64,000 nt of DNA from Aurantimonas sp036549475 (GCF_036549475.1 NZ_JAZHLI010000011.1:36616-100615), one strand, 5' to 3'. Shown: positions 43,149 to 52,762, counted from the stretch's first letter. Numbers and translations: made by a program. Notes: generated by a model from the sequence alone, not told the origin.

Positions 43149-43967
43149 TCAGCCGCTCTGGGCGGCCGTGCGCTTGCGTTCGGCCAGGGCGATCTGCTCG
43201 CCCAGCGCCTTGTGCATGAATTCGTTGCCGCAGACCACGTCGCCGATTTCATGGTCGAACTTGGCCCCGTTCATGCCGGTGATGAAGCCGCCCGCCTCGC
43301 GCACCAGGATCGCGCCGGCCGCCACGTCCCAGGGCTGCAGCTTGCGCTCCCAGAATCCGTCGAGCCGGCCCGCCGCCACATAGGCCATGTCCAGCGACGC
43401 CGCGCCCATGCGCCGGACGCCGGAGGTCTCGCCCATGATCTGGCGCAGCTCGTACAGATAGCCGGCATGGTCGCCATGGCCGAGAAACGGCGTGCCCGTG
43501 CCGAACAGCGCCTCGGGCAGCGTCTTGCGGGCCGCGACCCGCAGCCGGCGGTCGTTGACGAAGGCGCCGCCGCCCTTTTCCGCCGTGTAGAGTTCGTCCA
43601 TCGCCGGGTTGAACACCACGCCGGCGACGATCTGGCCGTCCCGCTCGAGGCCGATCGAGATGGCGAATTGCGGAATGCCGTGCAGGAAGTTGGTGGTGCC
43701 GTCCAGCGGATCGACGATCCAGCGATGCTGCGGGTCGTTGCCCTCGACGACGCCGCGCTCCTCCATCAGGAAACCCCAGTCGGGGCGCGCCCGCGACAGT
43801 TCCTGATGCACGATCTCCTCGGCCCGGCGGTCGGCATTGGACACGAAATCCGCCGGCCCCTTCATGGAGACCTGCAGGTTCTGCACCTCGCCGAAGTCGC
43901 GGATCAGGGAACGGCCGGCCTTCATGGCGGCCTGCGTCATCACGTGGAGAAGCGCGGATCGGGCCAT
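43149..43967 (-). CDS. suhB: Inositol monophosphatase family protein
   Basis: 272 residues. Lithium-sensitive phosphatase motifs: EERG at residues 69-72, IVDPLDGTTNFLHG starting at residue 84, and the C-terminal WDVAAGAILVREAGG. It hydrolyses inositol-1-phosphate or related sugar phosphates using magnesium; SuhB members also affect rRNA transcription. It follows efp by 69 bp. Confidence 0.93.
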   Translation of the reverse strand: MARSALLHVMTQAAMKAGRSLIRDFGEVQNLQVSMKGPADFVSNADRRAEEIVHQELSRARPDWGFLMEERGVVEGNDPQHRWIVDPLDGTTNFLHGIPQFAISIGLERDGQIVAGVVFNPAMDELYTAEKGGGAFVNDRRLRVAARKTLPEALFGTGTPFLGHGDHAGYLYELRQIMGETSGVRRMGAASLDMAYVAAGRLDGFWERKLQPWDVAAGAILVREAGGFITGMNGAKFDHEIGDVVCGNEFMHKALGEQIALAERKRTAAQSG

Positions 43968-44036
43968 CGTCTGCTTTCGTCGAAGGGGAGCGGGCCGCCC
44001 GGATGGCGGCCGACGCTGAAAAATGTCTGCGCGGCC

Positions 44037-44600
44037 TCAGTCGGCGCGGCGCAGATAGGTGATCTCGTTGGTGTCGACGAGGATCTTCTCGCCGCTTTCG
44101 ATGAAGGGCGGCACCATCACGCGCATGCCGTTCTCCATCACCGCCGGCTTGTAGGACGACGTCGCCGTCTGGCCCTTCACCACCGGGTCGGCCTCCACGA
44201 TGGTCAGCACCACCTGGTCGGGCAGCTTGATGCCGATCGGCTTGTCCTCGTGGCTTTCCACCGTGACCATCATGCCGTCCTGCAGGAAGGCCGCGCGGTC
44301 GCCGACGAAGTCCTTCTGCAGTTCCAGCTGCTCGTAGGTCTCGGTGTCCATGAACACCAGCATCTCGCCCTCGGCGTAGAGGAACTGGTAGTCGTTCTGC
44401 TCCAGGCGGACGCGCTCGACGGTCTCGGAGGCGCGGAAGCGCTCGTTCAGCTTGGTGCCGTCGATCAGGTTCTTCAGCTCGACCTGGGCGAAGGCGCCGC
44501 CCTTGCCGGGCTTCACATGCGCCGTCTTCACGGCCGCCCACAGGCCGCCATTGTGCTCGATGACGTTGCCGGGGCGAATTTCGTTTCCGTTGATCTTCAT
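44037..44600 (-). CDS. efp: Elongation factor P
   Basis: 187 residues from ATG 44600: MKINGNEIRPGNVIEHNGGL. Three beta-barrel domains; the modified-lysine loop is VKPGKGGAF (Lys33). EF-P relieves ribosome stalling at polyproline, which suits a proteome with Pro-rich proteins such as that at 57060-58760. No epmA/epmB modification genes are seen in the window. Confidence 0.97.
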   Translation of the reverse strand: MKINGNEIRPGNVIEHNGGLWAAVKTAHVKPGKGGAFAQVELKNLIDGTKLNERFRASETVERVRLEQNDYQFLYAEGEMLVFMDTETYEQLELQKDFVGDRAAFLQDGMMVTVESHEDKPIGIKLPDQVVLTIVEADPVVKGQTATSSYKPAVMENGMRVMVPPFIESGEKILVDTNEITYLRRAD

Positions 44601-44805
44601 CGATGCTCTCGAAGGGTTCTCGCGCCGGCGACGGTCGGGTCGCACGGCTGCGGCGGCGTTGTTGATCGGCAGGCTCGCTCGCCGGAAGGCGGCGGCCGGC
44701 CGGTGCCGGGGTCCATGCCTTCGTCTGACGATCTCTGCGGGTCGGGGCTCAAGACCATAGTTTACCCCGCCATTCAAGCCTCGTGGCGGGTTTCGCCCGC
44801 CCCGT

Positions 44806-45867
44806 TCAGCCGGAACGGAACCGGTTCGCCGCTTCCAGCGCCGACTTCTGGGTCTGCGGGTCGAGCCCGCGGAAGAAGTCGTCGAGGGTCGGGTCGGAAT
44901 TCTCCACCCGTTTGGCCAGCACCGCCCATTTGGCCGCCTCCAGCCGGTCCGGCTCGGTGCCGACGCCATCCTTGTACAGATGCGCGACGCGGTTGATGGC
45001 GATCGGATTGCCCCGGTCGGCCGCCCGCTTCAGGAAGCGGAAGCCGTCTTCCAGCTGCGCCGGGCCGCCCTTGCCGTTGATCAGCCAGATGCCGAACTCG
45101 ACTTGCGCCGCGCCCAGGCCGTTGCTCGCCGCCGCCCGCAGCCATTTGCGCGCCATGGCGGTGTCCGCCTGCACGCCCCGGCCGTATTCGTAGAGCTGCG
45201 ACATGGCGTATTGCGCGTCGGCGACGCCCGCATTGGCCGCCTTCTGGTAATAGCCGAAGGCTTCCTCGAAACCGCCCGAGGGCGAGGCCTGGACGATCAT
45301 CTGGGCGTAATTGTACTGGGCCATGGGCAGGTCCTGCTCGGCCGCCGCCGCCATCAGGTCGCGCGCCTTGGCGATGTCGGAGGGCACCACCTTGCCGTCG
45401 AGCAGCATCATCGCGAAACGAAACTGGCCTTCGGCGCTGCCGGACCTGGCCGCCGCCTCGTACCAGTGGGCCGCCTTCTCCAGGTCCTGCGGCACGCCGA
45501 GCGCCCGCGAATAGATCTCGCCCAAGAGCGTCTGGGCCGCCGGGTCGCCGAGATTGGCGATCGGCTCGGCCAGCTTCAGCGCCGTCAGGTAGAATCCCCG
45601 CTGATAGGCGCCATAAGCGAGATCGCTGGCGGACGGCTGCTGGCCCTGCGCCGAGGGCGCCACCGGCGCCACCTCGGCGGGCACCGGCAGGGCCTCGCCC
45701 TGCGAGCCCTCCACCAGCGGGTCGCCAGGCGCCGGCGCCGTAGCCGCGGCGTCCCCGGTCGGCGTCGTCTGCGCCCGGACCGGCGAGACGCCGGCCGTGC
45801 CGCCGAGCAGGACAGCGAGGCCGATGGCCATCAGCCGCCCGCCGGTCGCTCGCGTCGTCGTCCTCAT
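44806..45867 (-). CDS. Secreted SEL1-repeat protein
   Basis: 353 residues from ATG 45867, which overlaps the thiE-like stop by 3 bases. Signal peptide to about residue 32 (PVRAQ), a Pro/Ala linker to 85, then five or six SEL1 repeats with the usual A-x-x-G/A-x-x-x-A-x-x-x-L pattern (GDPAAQTLLGEIYSRALGV, GVADAQYAMSQLYEYGRGV). It is likely a periplasmic scaffold; SEL1 proteins of rhizobia affect exopolysaccharide, but no specific partner is visible. Confidence 0.85.
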   Translation of the reverse strand: MRTTTRATGGRLMAIGLAVLLGGTAGVSPVRAQTTPTGDAAATAPAPGDPLVEGSQGEALPVPAEVAPVAPSAQGQQPSASDLAYGAYQRGFYLTALKLAEPIANLGDPAAQTLLGEIYSRALGVPQDLEKAAHWYEAAARSGSAEGQFRFAMMLLDGKVVPSDIAKARDLMAAAAEQDLPMAQYNYAQMIVQASPSGGFEEAFGYYQKAANAGVADAQYAMSQLYEYGRGVQADTAMARKWLRAAASNGLGAAQVEFGIWLINGKGGPAQLEDGFRFLKRAADRGNPIAINRVAHLYKDGVGTEPDRLEAAKWAVLAKRVENSDPTLDDFFRGLDPQTQKSALEAANRFRSG

Positions 45868-46517
45868 GTGGCCGCGCTCTCGAACCAGGCGTCGATCAGC
45901 GCATTCGCCCGCGCCACCTTCTCGCCAGCCGCCGCGGGCTCGCCGAACACGGCCGCCGACAGGGCGATGAACTCCGCCCGCGTCGCCGCGGCCTCCACGA
46001 CGGTCTCGACGTCGCCGCCCCCCATGACGATGCAGGGCAGCTCGACGATCTCGGCCCACCATTCGCCCATGGCAACGCTCTTGTGGTGCGGACCGGGCTC
46101 GGCGTCGCCGCCGAACCGCCCGAACATCAGATAGTCCGGCCTCAGCTCGCCGGCCTCCAGCGCGTCGTGGCGGGTCTCGAAGCCCGACGCGCCGACGATC
46201 AGCTTGGGCGCGAAGCGCTCCATGGCCTCGCCCAGCTCGGCCGGATCGCCGGAGGTCAGGTGGATGCCGTCGGCCTGGACCCGGCCGGCGCATTGCGTGT
46301 CTTCGGCGATGATGGCGGCGGCGCCGGCTGCCTGGATGATCGGCACCAGTGCTGCCGCAAGGTTCTGGAAGGAGGCGGCGTCGCGCCCGGCCGCATCGAG
46401 GATGACCGAGGCGACGTCGCCGCCGGCCAGCGCGGCCTCCATGGCCTTGACGGCATCCGCGTCGCCGAGCGGCGTTGTCAGGAGCACGAGCCTGGGGCGG
46501 ATATATTCGGTGTCCAT
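45864..46517 (-). CDS. Thiamine phosphate synthase-like protein
   Basis: 217 residues of TIM-barrel type. ThiE-like features: IIAEDTQCAGRVQADGIHLT (the DGVHLG region), LIVGASGFETRHDALEAGEL, and PCIVMGGGDVETVVEA near the phosphate site. A true ThiE joins the thiazole and pyrimidine units. Several key positions differ from housekeeping ThiE and no other thiamine gene is near, so it may be a divergent paralogue. It is co-transcribed with the SEL1 gene. Confidence 0.75.
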   Translation of the reverse strand: MDTEYIRPRLVLLTTPLGDADAVKAMEAALAGGDVASVILDAAGRDAASFQNLAAALVPIIQAAGAAAIIAEDTQCAGRVQADGIHLTSGDPAELGEAMERFAPKLIVGASGFETRHDALEAGELRPDYLMFGRFGGDAEPGPHHKSVAMGEWWAEIVELPCIVMGGGDVETVVEAAATRAEFIALSAAVFGEPAAAGEKVARANALIDAWFESAAT

Positions 46518-46751
46518 CGGGTAGGCTGACCTTGCATGTCGGGGGCCGGCGTATCGCGTCGGCCGTTTCGCGACAGGGTTTAGCAAATCGTTCGCCGGGT
46601 GGGAAACCGCCGTCTTGCCGCGCGCCGCCCCCATGCGTACCGCGCCGCATGACGCTGGATTCCGCCACGGCACCCGCAGTTGCCATGGCAGGCTGACGGT
46701 TCTAAGCCTGCCGCACGCCCTTGCCTCCACCCATCGAAATTCGGCCATCGC

Positions 46752-47510
46752 GTGATCACCGACCCGCTGTTCTATCTCGTCGCGGTTCCCGCCGTCCTGC
46801 TCGTCGGCCTTGCCAAGGGCGGCTTCGGCGGCGCGCTGACACTGGTCGGCGTTCCGCTGATGGCGGTCGTCATTTCCCCGGTGGCCGCCGCGGCGATCAT
46901 GCTGCCCGTCCTCGTGGCGATGGACATCGTCGGTCTTGTCGCCTGGCGCGGCACTTTCGACCGGGGCGTCATCGCGGTGATGCTGCCGGCGTCCTTCTGC
47001 GGCGTCCTTGCCGGTTATCTGACGGCGACGATGATCTCCGCCGACGGCATCCGCCTGGTCATCGGTCTCCTGGCGATCTGGTTCGCGGCGGAATGGTTCT
47101 GGCGCTCGCGCCACCGGCTGGAGCCGAGGCCACGCAGCCGGCCTCGCAGCCTGATCTGGGGCGCCATCGCCGGCTTCACCAGCTTCGTCAGCCATGCCGG
47201 CGGCCCGCCCTTCCAGGTCAATGTCATGCCGCTGCGGCTGCCGCCGCCGGTCTATGCCGGCACCTCGGTGCTGTTCTTCGCCGCCACCAACGCCGTCAAG
47301 CTGATCCCCTATTTCCTCCTGGGCCAGTTCTCGGCCGACAATCTGGCGACCTCGGCGGTGCTCCTGCCGCTGGCGCCGGTGGCAACCCTGGCCGGCGTCT
47401 GGCTGGTCCGCCGCATCGACCCCAAGGTCTTCTACTGGATCGCCTACATGGTGCTGGTGCCGGTCGGGCTGAAGCTCGTTGTCGACGGCGCCAGCGCGCT
47501 GTTCTTCTAG
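46752..47510 (+). CDS. TauE/SafE (TSUP) family permease
   Basis: 252 residues from GTG 46752 (an earlier TTG 46680 is open but unsupported). About eight hydrophobic helices; conserved TSUP segments are LVGLAKGGFGGALTLVGVPL at the first repeat and AGFTSFVSHAGGPPFQVNVM at the second. The family moves sulfite, sulfoacetate or other organosulfur anions; the substrate here is unknown. Confidence 0.88.
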   Translation: MITDPLFYLVAVPAVLLVGLAKGGFGGALTLVGVPLMAVVISPVAAAAIMLPVLVAMDIVGLVAWRGTFDRGVIAVMLPASFCGVLAGYLTATMISADGIRLVIGLLAIWFAAEWFWRSRHRLEPRPRSRPRSLIWGAIAGFTSFVSHAGGPPFQVNVMPLRLPPPVYAGTSVLFFAATNAVKLIPYFLLGQFSADNLATSAVLLPLAPVATLAGVWLVRRIDPKVFYWIAYMVLVPVGLKLVVDGASALFF

Positions 47511-47603
47511 CGGCGCCGGCCCGCTTCCCGCGCGATCCGCCGTGACGCCGGCCGCCCGATCCTCTATGAAAAAGCCGCAAAACGGGGGAGGCCGGGAGGA
47601 CAC

Positions 47604-49235
47604 ATGGGCATTTACGACGAGCATCTCGATCGCAACGCGGCCAATTACCAGCCGCTGACGCCGCTCAGCCATCTGGCCCGGGCCGCGCTGGTGCATCCGG
47701 ACCGGGTCGCCATCATCCACGGCCGCCTGCGCCGGACCTATGCGCAGTTCTACGAGCGCTCGCGCCGGCTGGGCTCGGCCATCGCGCGGCGCGGCATCGG
47801 CCGCGGCGAGACCGTCGCGGTGATGCTCTCCAACACGCCCGCCATGCTCGAGGCCCATCACGGCGTGCCCATGGCCGGCGCGGTGCTCCTGTCGATCAAC
47901 ACCCGCCTCGACCCCGACATCATCGCCTTCCAGCTCGATCATGCCGAGGCGAAGATGGTGCTGGTCGACCGGGAATTTTCGGCCGTCATGGCCGAGGCGC
48001 TTAAGAAGGCGAAGGTCACGCCCGTCGTCGTCGACTATGACGACCCGGAATTTCCCGACGATGCCCCGGTGGCCAAGGGCCCGGCCATCGGCAGCCTGGA
48101 ATACGAGGCGCTCGTCGCCGAGGGCGACCCGTCCTTTGCGTGGCTGATGCCGGACGACGAATGGGACGCGATCTCGCTCAACTACACCTCGGGCACGACC
48201 GGCAATCCCAAGGGCGTGGTCTACCACCATCGCGGTGCCGCGCTGATGGGCTATGCCAACGTCATCGCCTCGGGCATGGGCCGCTATCCGGTCTATCTGT
48301 GGACGCTGCCGATGTTCCACTGCAACGGCTGGTGCTTCCCCTGGACGCTGGCGGTGCAGGCGGGCACCCATGTGTGTCTGCGCTGGGTGCGTGCGAAAGC
48401 CATGTTCGACGCCCTCGCCGACCATGGCGTCACCCATCTGTGCGGCGCGCCGGTGGTGATGGCCACGCTGATCAACGCCGACGCGGCGGACAAGCGCGAC
48501 TTCGACCAGACCGTCACCTTCAACACGGCCGCCGCGCCGCCGCCCCAGGCGGTCCTGTCCGGCATGCGCGAGGCCGGCTTCGAGGTCACCCATCTCTACG
48601 GCCTGACCGAGACCTACGGCCCGGCCGTGGTCAACGAGTGGAAGGAGGAGTGGAACGCCCTCGACGGCCCGGCCCGCGCCGCCCAGACCGCGCGCCAGGG
48701 CGTGCGCTATCCGGCGCTGGAGGACCTGGCGGTCATGCATCCCGAGACCATGGAGAAGACCCCGGCCGACGGCGAGACCATCGGCGAGGTCATGTTCCGC
48801 GGCAACATCGTCATGCGCGGTTATCTGAAGAACCCGGCGGCCTCCGCCGAGGCGTTTCGCGGCGGCTGGTTCCATTCCGGCGATCTCGGCGTCCTGCACG
48901 AGGACGGCTATATCGAGCTGAAGGACCGCGCCAAGGACATCATCATCTCGGGCGGCGAGAACATCTCCTCCATCGAAGTCGAGGACGCGCTCTACCAGCA
49001 CCCGGATGTCGCCACGGCCGCGGTGGTCGCCAAACCCGACGAGAAATGGGGCGAGATGCCGCTGGCCTTCGTCGAGCTCAAGCCCGGCCGCAGCGTCACC
49101 GAGGCCGAGTTGATCGCCCATTGCCGCGCCCGGCTGGCGCGCTTCAAATGTCCGCGCGAGATCCGGTTCCAGGAGATCCCGAAGACCTCGACCGGCAAGA
49201 TCCAGAAATACGTGCTGCGCAAGGCGGTCGGGTGA
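47604..49235 (+). CDS. Acyl-CoA synthetase, AMP-forming (AlkK/DmdB-like)
   Basis: 543 residues; GGGAGG precedes the ATG. AMP-loop NYTSGTTGNPKG (193-204), LPMFHCNGWCFPW, the acyl pocket loop NTAAAPPPQAVL, LYGLTETYGP, SGDLGVLHEDGY, ISGGENISS, and the catalytic lysine in TSTGKIQKYVLR. The pattern fits medium-chain or methylmercaptopropionate-type ligases rather than FadD. It activates a fatty or short-branched acid to its CoA ester. A terminator follows. Confidence 0.92.
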   Translation: MGIYDEHLDRNAANYQPLTPLSHLARAALVHPDRVAIIHGRLRRTYAQFYERSRRLGSAIARRGIGRGETVAVMLSNTPAMLEAHHGVPMAGAVLLSINTRLDPDIIAFQLDHAEAKMVLVDREFSAVMAEALKKAKVTPVVVDYDDPEFPDDAPVAKGPAIGSLEYEALVAEGDPSFAWLMPDDEWDAISLNYTSGTTGNPKGVVYHHRGAALMGYANVIASGMGRYPVYLWTLPMFHCNGWCFPWTLAVQAGTHVCLRWVRAKAMFDALADHGVTHLCGAPVVMATLINADAADKRDFDQTVTFNTAAAPPPQAVLSGMREAGFEVTHLYGLTETYGPAVVNEWKEEWNALDGPARAAQTARQGVRYPALEDLAVMHPETMEKTPADGETIGEVMFRGNIVMRGYLKNPAASAEAFRGGWFHSGDLGVLHEDGYIELKDRAKDIIISGGENISSIEVEDALYQHPDVATAAVVAKPDEKWGEMPLAFVELKPGRSVTEAELIAHCRARLARFKCPREIRFQEIPKTSTGKIQKYVLRKAVG

Positions 49236-49273
49236 GGCTGTCGGCATTGCCGATTCGGTGCCCGAACGAAAAT

Positions 49274-49303
49274 CGCCCCGACGCAGTGTCCGGCGTCGGG
49301 GCG
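49274..49303. terminator. Terminator after the acyl-CoA synthetase gene
   Basis: CGCCCCGACGC (49274-49284) and GCGTCGGGGCG (49293-49303), a perfect 11-bp stem between convergent genes. Confidence 0.75.
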
Positions 49304-49325
49304 AAGATGCTTGGGAGGTTTGAGA

Positions 49326-49502
49326 TCAGTTGGCCGGCTGGCGCAATCGCTCGATCTCGTCTTTCAGTTGGAGCTTCTTTCGCTTCATCTCCCGGAGTTC
49401 CGAATCCCTCATCGCCGGCTTCGTGGCCATTGCGGCTGAAATCTCGTGGTCAAGCGCCGAGTGGCGTTGTTCCAGCGTCGCGAGATGGGTATCCAAGGAC
49501 AT
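49326..49502 (-). CDS. DUF465 (YdcH-like) small protein
   Basis: 58 residues from ATG 49502, with GGGAGAAG upstream. A short helical hairpin with the DUF465 ending: LEQRHSALDHEISAAM, then REMKRKKLQLKDEIERL. The function is unknown. It is divergent from a second DUF465 gene 209 bp away. Confidence 0.88.
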   Translation of the reverse strand: MSLDTHLATLEQRHSALDHEISAAMATKPAMRDSELREMKRKKLQLKDEIERLRQPAN

Positions 49503-49711
49503 GGCTTCTCCCTTCCTGAGTGAGGCCCGGCCCGCCATGCGGACCGGGTCCGGCAGCCCGTCGACGGTGTCACAAAGCTGTCTCACTGTCGATTGGCCAG
49601 AGGCGGTCGCTATCGTCCGATCGGTCCATTTGCTAATCGTGGGTCGCGACTGTCCGGACAAGTATGCGAGCCCGGATTCGGTTGCAGTCTGCGGTGCCTG
49701 AAAGGAACGGA

Positions 49712-49915
49712 ATGGCGGATCAGGAACAGGCAGCCCTGCGGCTGCAGTTGGCGCGGCTGCGGCAGGAACATGCCGATTTCGACGCTGCCGTGAACGCGAT
49801 GGAGACCGTCGGCTGCGACCGGCTGCAGATCCAGCGCATGAAGAAGAAGAAGCTGACCATCCGGGACCGCCTGCAGGATCTGGAAGACCAGATCATTCCG
49901 GACATCAGCGCATGA
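49712..49915 (+). CDS. DUF465-like small protein
   Basis: 67 residues from ATG 49712 (AAGGA 6-7 bases upstream). It has the same helical-hairpin layout as the neighbour (LARLRQEHADFDAAVNAME, then MKKKKLTIRDRLQDLED). Its stop overlaps the purE start (ATGA at 49912), so it is translated with purE-purK. The pairing of DUF465 genes with purEK is seen in other Hyphomicrobiales. Confidence 0.88.
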   Translation: MADQEQAALRLQLARLRQEHADFDAAVNAMETVGCDRLQIQRMKKKKLTIRDRLQDLEDQIIPDISA

Positions 49916-50409
49916 GCGTCGCCGCACCGCCCGTCGCGATCATCATGGGCAGCCAGTCCGACTGGTCGGTGATGAAGAACACCGCCGACACGCTCGACGC
50001 GCTGGGCATCGCCTACGACGCCCGCATCGTGTCGGCCCACCGCACGCCTGAGCGCCTCTACGACTTCGCCAGGGGCGCCCGCGCCGCCGGCTTCAAGGTC
50101 GTCATCGCCGGCGCCGGCGGCGCTGCCCATCTGCCCGGCATGACCGCCGCCATGACGCCGCTGCCGGTCTTCGGCGTGCCGGTCGAAAGCCGCGCCCTGT
50201 CCGGCAGGGACAGCCTCCTGTCGATCGTCCAGATGCCGGCCGGCGTGCCGGTCGGCACCCTCGCCATCGGCCGCGCCGGCGCGGTCAACGCCGCGCTGCT
50301 CGCCGCCAGCGTGCTCGCTCTGTCGGATGCCGCCCTGGCCGATCGCCTCGACGCCTGGCGCCAGGCCCAGACCGATTCGGTCGCCGCCGTGCCGAAGGAC
50401 GCCCCATGA
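49912..50409 (+). CDS. purE: N5-carboxyaminoimidazole ribonucleotide mutase
   Basis: 165 residues. Class I PurE motifs: IIMGSQSDWSVM, IVSAHRTPERL (catalytic His), IAGAGGAAHLPGM and SLLSIVQMPAGVPVGT. It moves the carboxyl group of N5-CAIR to give CAIR in purine synthesis. It overlaps purK by 4 bp. Confidence 0.97.
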   Translation: MSVAAPPVAIIMGSQSDWSVMKNTADTLDALGIAYDARIVSAHRTPERLYDFARGARAAGFKVVIAGAGGAAHLPGMTAAMTPLPVFGVPVESRALSGRDSLLSIVQMPAGVPVGTLAIGRAGAVNAALLAASVLALSDAALADRLDAWRQAQTDSVAAVPKDAP

Positions 50410-51524
50410 GCGCGACGCCGCCGATCCCCGGCGCCTCGGCCTTCCGCATGCCCGACACCGCGATCGGCATCGTCGGCGGCGGCCAGCTCGGCCGGATGCT
50501 CGCCATGGCCGCCGCCCGGCTCGGCTACCGGGTCGTCGTGCTCGATCCCGACCCCGCCTGCCCGGCGGCCCAGGTCGCCAACGAACAGCTGGTCGCGGCC
50601 TATGACGACGTCGCCGCCCTGCGCGACCTCGCCGCGCGCACCAGCGTCGTCACCTACGAATTCGAGAACGTGCCGGTCGAGCAGATCCGCGCCGCCGTCA
50701 CCAGGGTGCCGCTCTATCCGCCGGCCGAAGCGCTGGAGGTCGCCCAGGACCGCGTCGTCGAGAAGGCCTTTCTCAACGGCATCGGCGTGGCCACCGCCGA
50801 ATGGCGCGCCATCGACGGCGTCGCCGAACTCGGCCACGCTCTGATCGAGCTCGGCGGCGACTGCATCCTCAAGACCCGGCGCTTCGGCTACGACGGCAAG
50901 GGCCAGGCCTCGATCCGCAAGGGCGGTCCCCACGCCGACGTCTTCGAGAGCCTCGGCGGCGTGCCGGCGATTCTCGAGAAGAAGGTGCCCTTCGCCTACG
51001 AATGCTCGATCATCGCGGCGCGCGGCACCGACGGCAGCATCGCCACCTACGATCCGGCCGAGAACGTCCACCGGCTCGGCATCCTGCACGCGTCCACCGT
51101 GCCCGGCCGCATCACGCCCGAAATCGGCGCCACGGCCAGGAGCGTGGCCGCCGGCATCCTGGACAAGCTCGGCTATGTCGGGGTCATCGGCGTCGAGTTC
51201 TTCGTGCGCGCCGACGACACGATCCTGGTCAACGAGATCGCGCCGCGGGTGCACAATTCCGGCCACTGGACCGAGGCCGCCTGCGTCGTCTCGCAGTTCG
51301 AGCAGCATGTGCGGGCCGTTGCCGGCCTGCCGCTGGGCGACACCGGGCGCCATTCCGACTGCGTGATGGAAAATCTCATCGGCGACGACGTCAAACGCGT
51401 CGACGCGTATCTGGCCGAGCCGCGTACCCTCCTCCATCTCTACGGCAAGCCCGAAGCAAGGTCCGGCCGCAAGATGGGCCATCTGACCCGGCTAACCGGG
51501 CCGAACCGTGCGGCAGACCGTTGA
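50406..51524 (+). CDS. purK: N5-carboxyaminoimidazole ribonucleotide synthase
   Basis: 372 residues, ATP-grasp. IGIVGGGQLGRMLAMAA at the AIR site, VTYEFENVP, LKTRRFGYDGKGQ, EKKVPFAYECSII, and the metal site FVRADDTILVNEIAPRVHNSGH. It uses ATP and bicarbonate on AIR and hands the product to PurE. Confidence 0.97.
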   Translation: MSATPPIPGASAFRMPDTAIGIVGGGQLGRMLAMAAARLGYRVVVLDPDPACPAAQVANEQLVAAYDDVAALRDLAARTSVVTYEFENVPVEQIRAAVTRVPLYPPAEALEVAQDRVVEKAFLNGIGVATAEWRAIDGVAELGHALIELGGDCILKTRRFGYDGKGQASIRKGGPHADVFESLGGVPAILEKKVPFAYECSIIAARGTDGSIATYDPAENVHRLGILHASTVPGRITPEIGATARSVAAGILDKLGYVGVIGVEFFVRADDTILVNEIAPRVHNSGHWTEAACVVSQFEQHVRAVAGLPLGDTGRHSDCVMENLIGDDVKRVDAYLAEPRTLLHLYGKPEARSGRKMGHLTRLTGPNRAADR

Positions 51525-51564
51525 AAATGATCGCCGTCGGAGGCTCGCAACGGCACCGGAAGCG

Positions 51565-51593
51565 TTGACAAGCGCCGCCGGCAAAGCTATCTC
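51565..51593 (+). promoter_or_regulatory. Promoter of rpmJ
   Basis: TTGACA (51565-51570), 17-bp spacer, TATCTC (51588-51593): the -35 is a perfect consensus. It is about 100 bp before rpmJ. Confidence 0.8.
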
Positions 51594-51689
51594 GGCTCCA
51601 ATCTTTCCGGGCGTGCCCGCTGCGGCGCGCCATCATTTTGCGGCGGAACGGCCAGCCCCGATCCTCGCGTCTAGCATCCCGGTGTTGTC

Positions 51690-51815
51690 ATGAAGATCAA
51701 GAACTCGCTCAAGTCCCTCGCGACCCGCCACCGCGCCAACCGCATGGTTCGCCGCAAGGGCCGCGTCTACATCATCAACAAGGTCGCTCCGCGCTTCAAG
51801 GCGCGCCAGGGCTGA
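51690..51815 (+). CDS. rpmJ: 50S ribosomal protein L36, zinc-free (YkgO) form
   Basis: 41 residues: MKIKNSLKSLATRHRANRMV to the end KARQG. The family's CxxC...CxxxxH zinc ligands are replaced, the YkgO pattern normal for alphaproteobacteria. It has its own strong promoter and lies between purK and a TPR gene. Confidence 0.95.
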   Translation: MKIKNSLKSLATRHRANRMVRRKGRVYIINKVAPRFKARQG

Positions 51816-51902
51816 CGATTGCCGGGACTGGCCAGGGCCCGTCCCCCTCGCGATCACGAAAAATCTGATTGACGCTGCGCTGCAGAAAATTACCCTATCT
51901 GC

Positions 51903-52664
51903 ATGCGCGGCGTTTTCTATTGCCTCACCCTTAGTTTCGGCTTCCTCGCTTCGGGCCTTGTCCCGGCGCAGGCTCAGGACGGCCCGCCGCCGTCGGTGAC
52001 GGATCCCGATCGCCTGCCCGGGGTCGCCCCCCTGCCCGGCGAGGACGATTCGCTGTCGCCGCCCATGGTGATTCCCCCGCCCGACGAAGCCCCGACCGAC
52101 AATCCGGACGCCTTCGGCAGTGCTCCCCCGACCGAGGAGGAGACGGCACCGGACGAGGACACCCGCACCGCCGACGAGACGCCGGTGCAGGAGATCGACC
52201 GCCTCTTCACCGAATTGCGCCGTGTGGCCGATGCCCGCGACGCCCGGCGCGTCGCAGGGCGCATCGAGCGCCATTGGCGCCGCAGCGGCAGCGCCACCAT
52301 CGACCTCCTGATGCAGCGCGCGGCCCGCGCCATGACGCGCGAGGACAACGCCGCCGCGCTCGACGTCCTCGATCAGGCACTGGTCATCGCGCCCGATTAT
52401 CCCGAGGCGTGGAATCGCCGGGCGACGTTGAATTTTTCGATGAACCGTCTGGGCAAGTCGCTGGCCGACATCGAGCAGACACTGGTCCGCGAGCCGCGGC
52501 ATTGGGGCGCCCTGATGGGGCTGGCGATCATTCTCGAGCAGACCGGCCACAAGGACAAGGCGCTCGAGACCTATCTGCGCGTCCTGGCCGTGTATCCGGC
52601 GCTCGATTCCGCGCAGGACGCCGCCGGGCGCCTGTCGGAGGAACTGCTCGGCCCGGCGATCTGA
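51903..52664 (+). CDS. Secreted TPR-repeat protein
   Basis: 253 residues. Signal peptide MRGVFYCLTLSFGFLASGLV ending PAQAQ, a Pro/Asp/Glu-rich linker to about residue 95, then TPR helices (TIDLLMQRAARAMTREDNAA, YPEAWNRRATLNFSMNRLG, HWGALMGLAIILEQTG). It aligns with the TPR protein at 323-952 in the same order. No ribosome site precedes the ATG; TTGACG at 51869-51874 with a weak -10 at 51891-51896 would start the transcript at about the ATG, so the mRNA may be leaderless. Confidence 0.85.
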   Translation: MRGVFYCLTLSFGFLASGLVPAQAQDGPPPSVTDPDRLPGVAPLPGEDDSLSPPMVIPPPDEAPTDNPDAFGSAPPTEEETAPDEDTRTADETPVQEIDRLFTELRRVADARDARRVAGRIERHWRRSGSATIDLLMQRAARAMTREDNAAALDVLDQALVIAPDYPEAWNRRATLNFSMNRLGKSLADIEQTLVREPRHWGALMGLAIILEQTGHKDKALETYLRVLAVYPALDSAQDAAGRLSEELLGPAI

Positions 52665-52762
52665 TGTCGGACCGCCGCGCCGTGGGTTTGGCTCGCAGCC
52701 GCAGGTGACGGCAAGTCACCCCGGGTCGAGCCATCCTTTGCGTCCTGCCGGACGCGGGCCCC

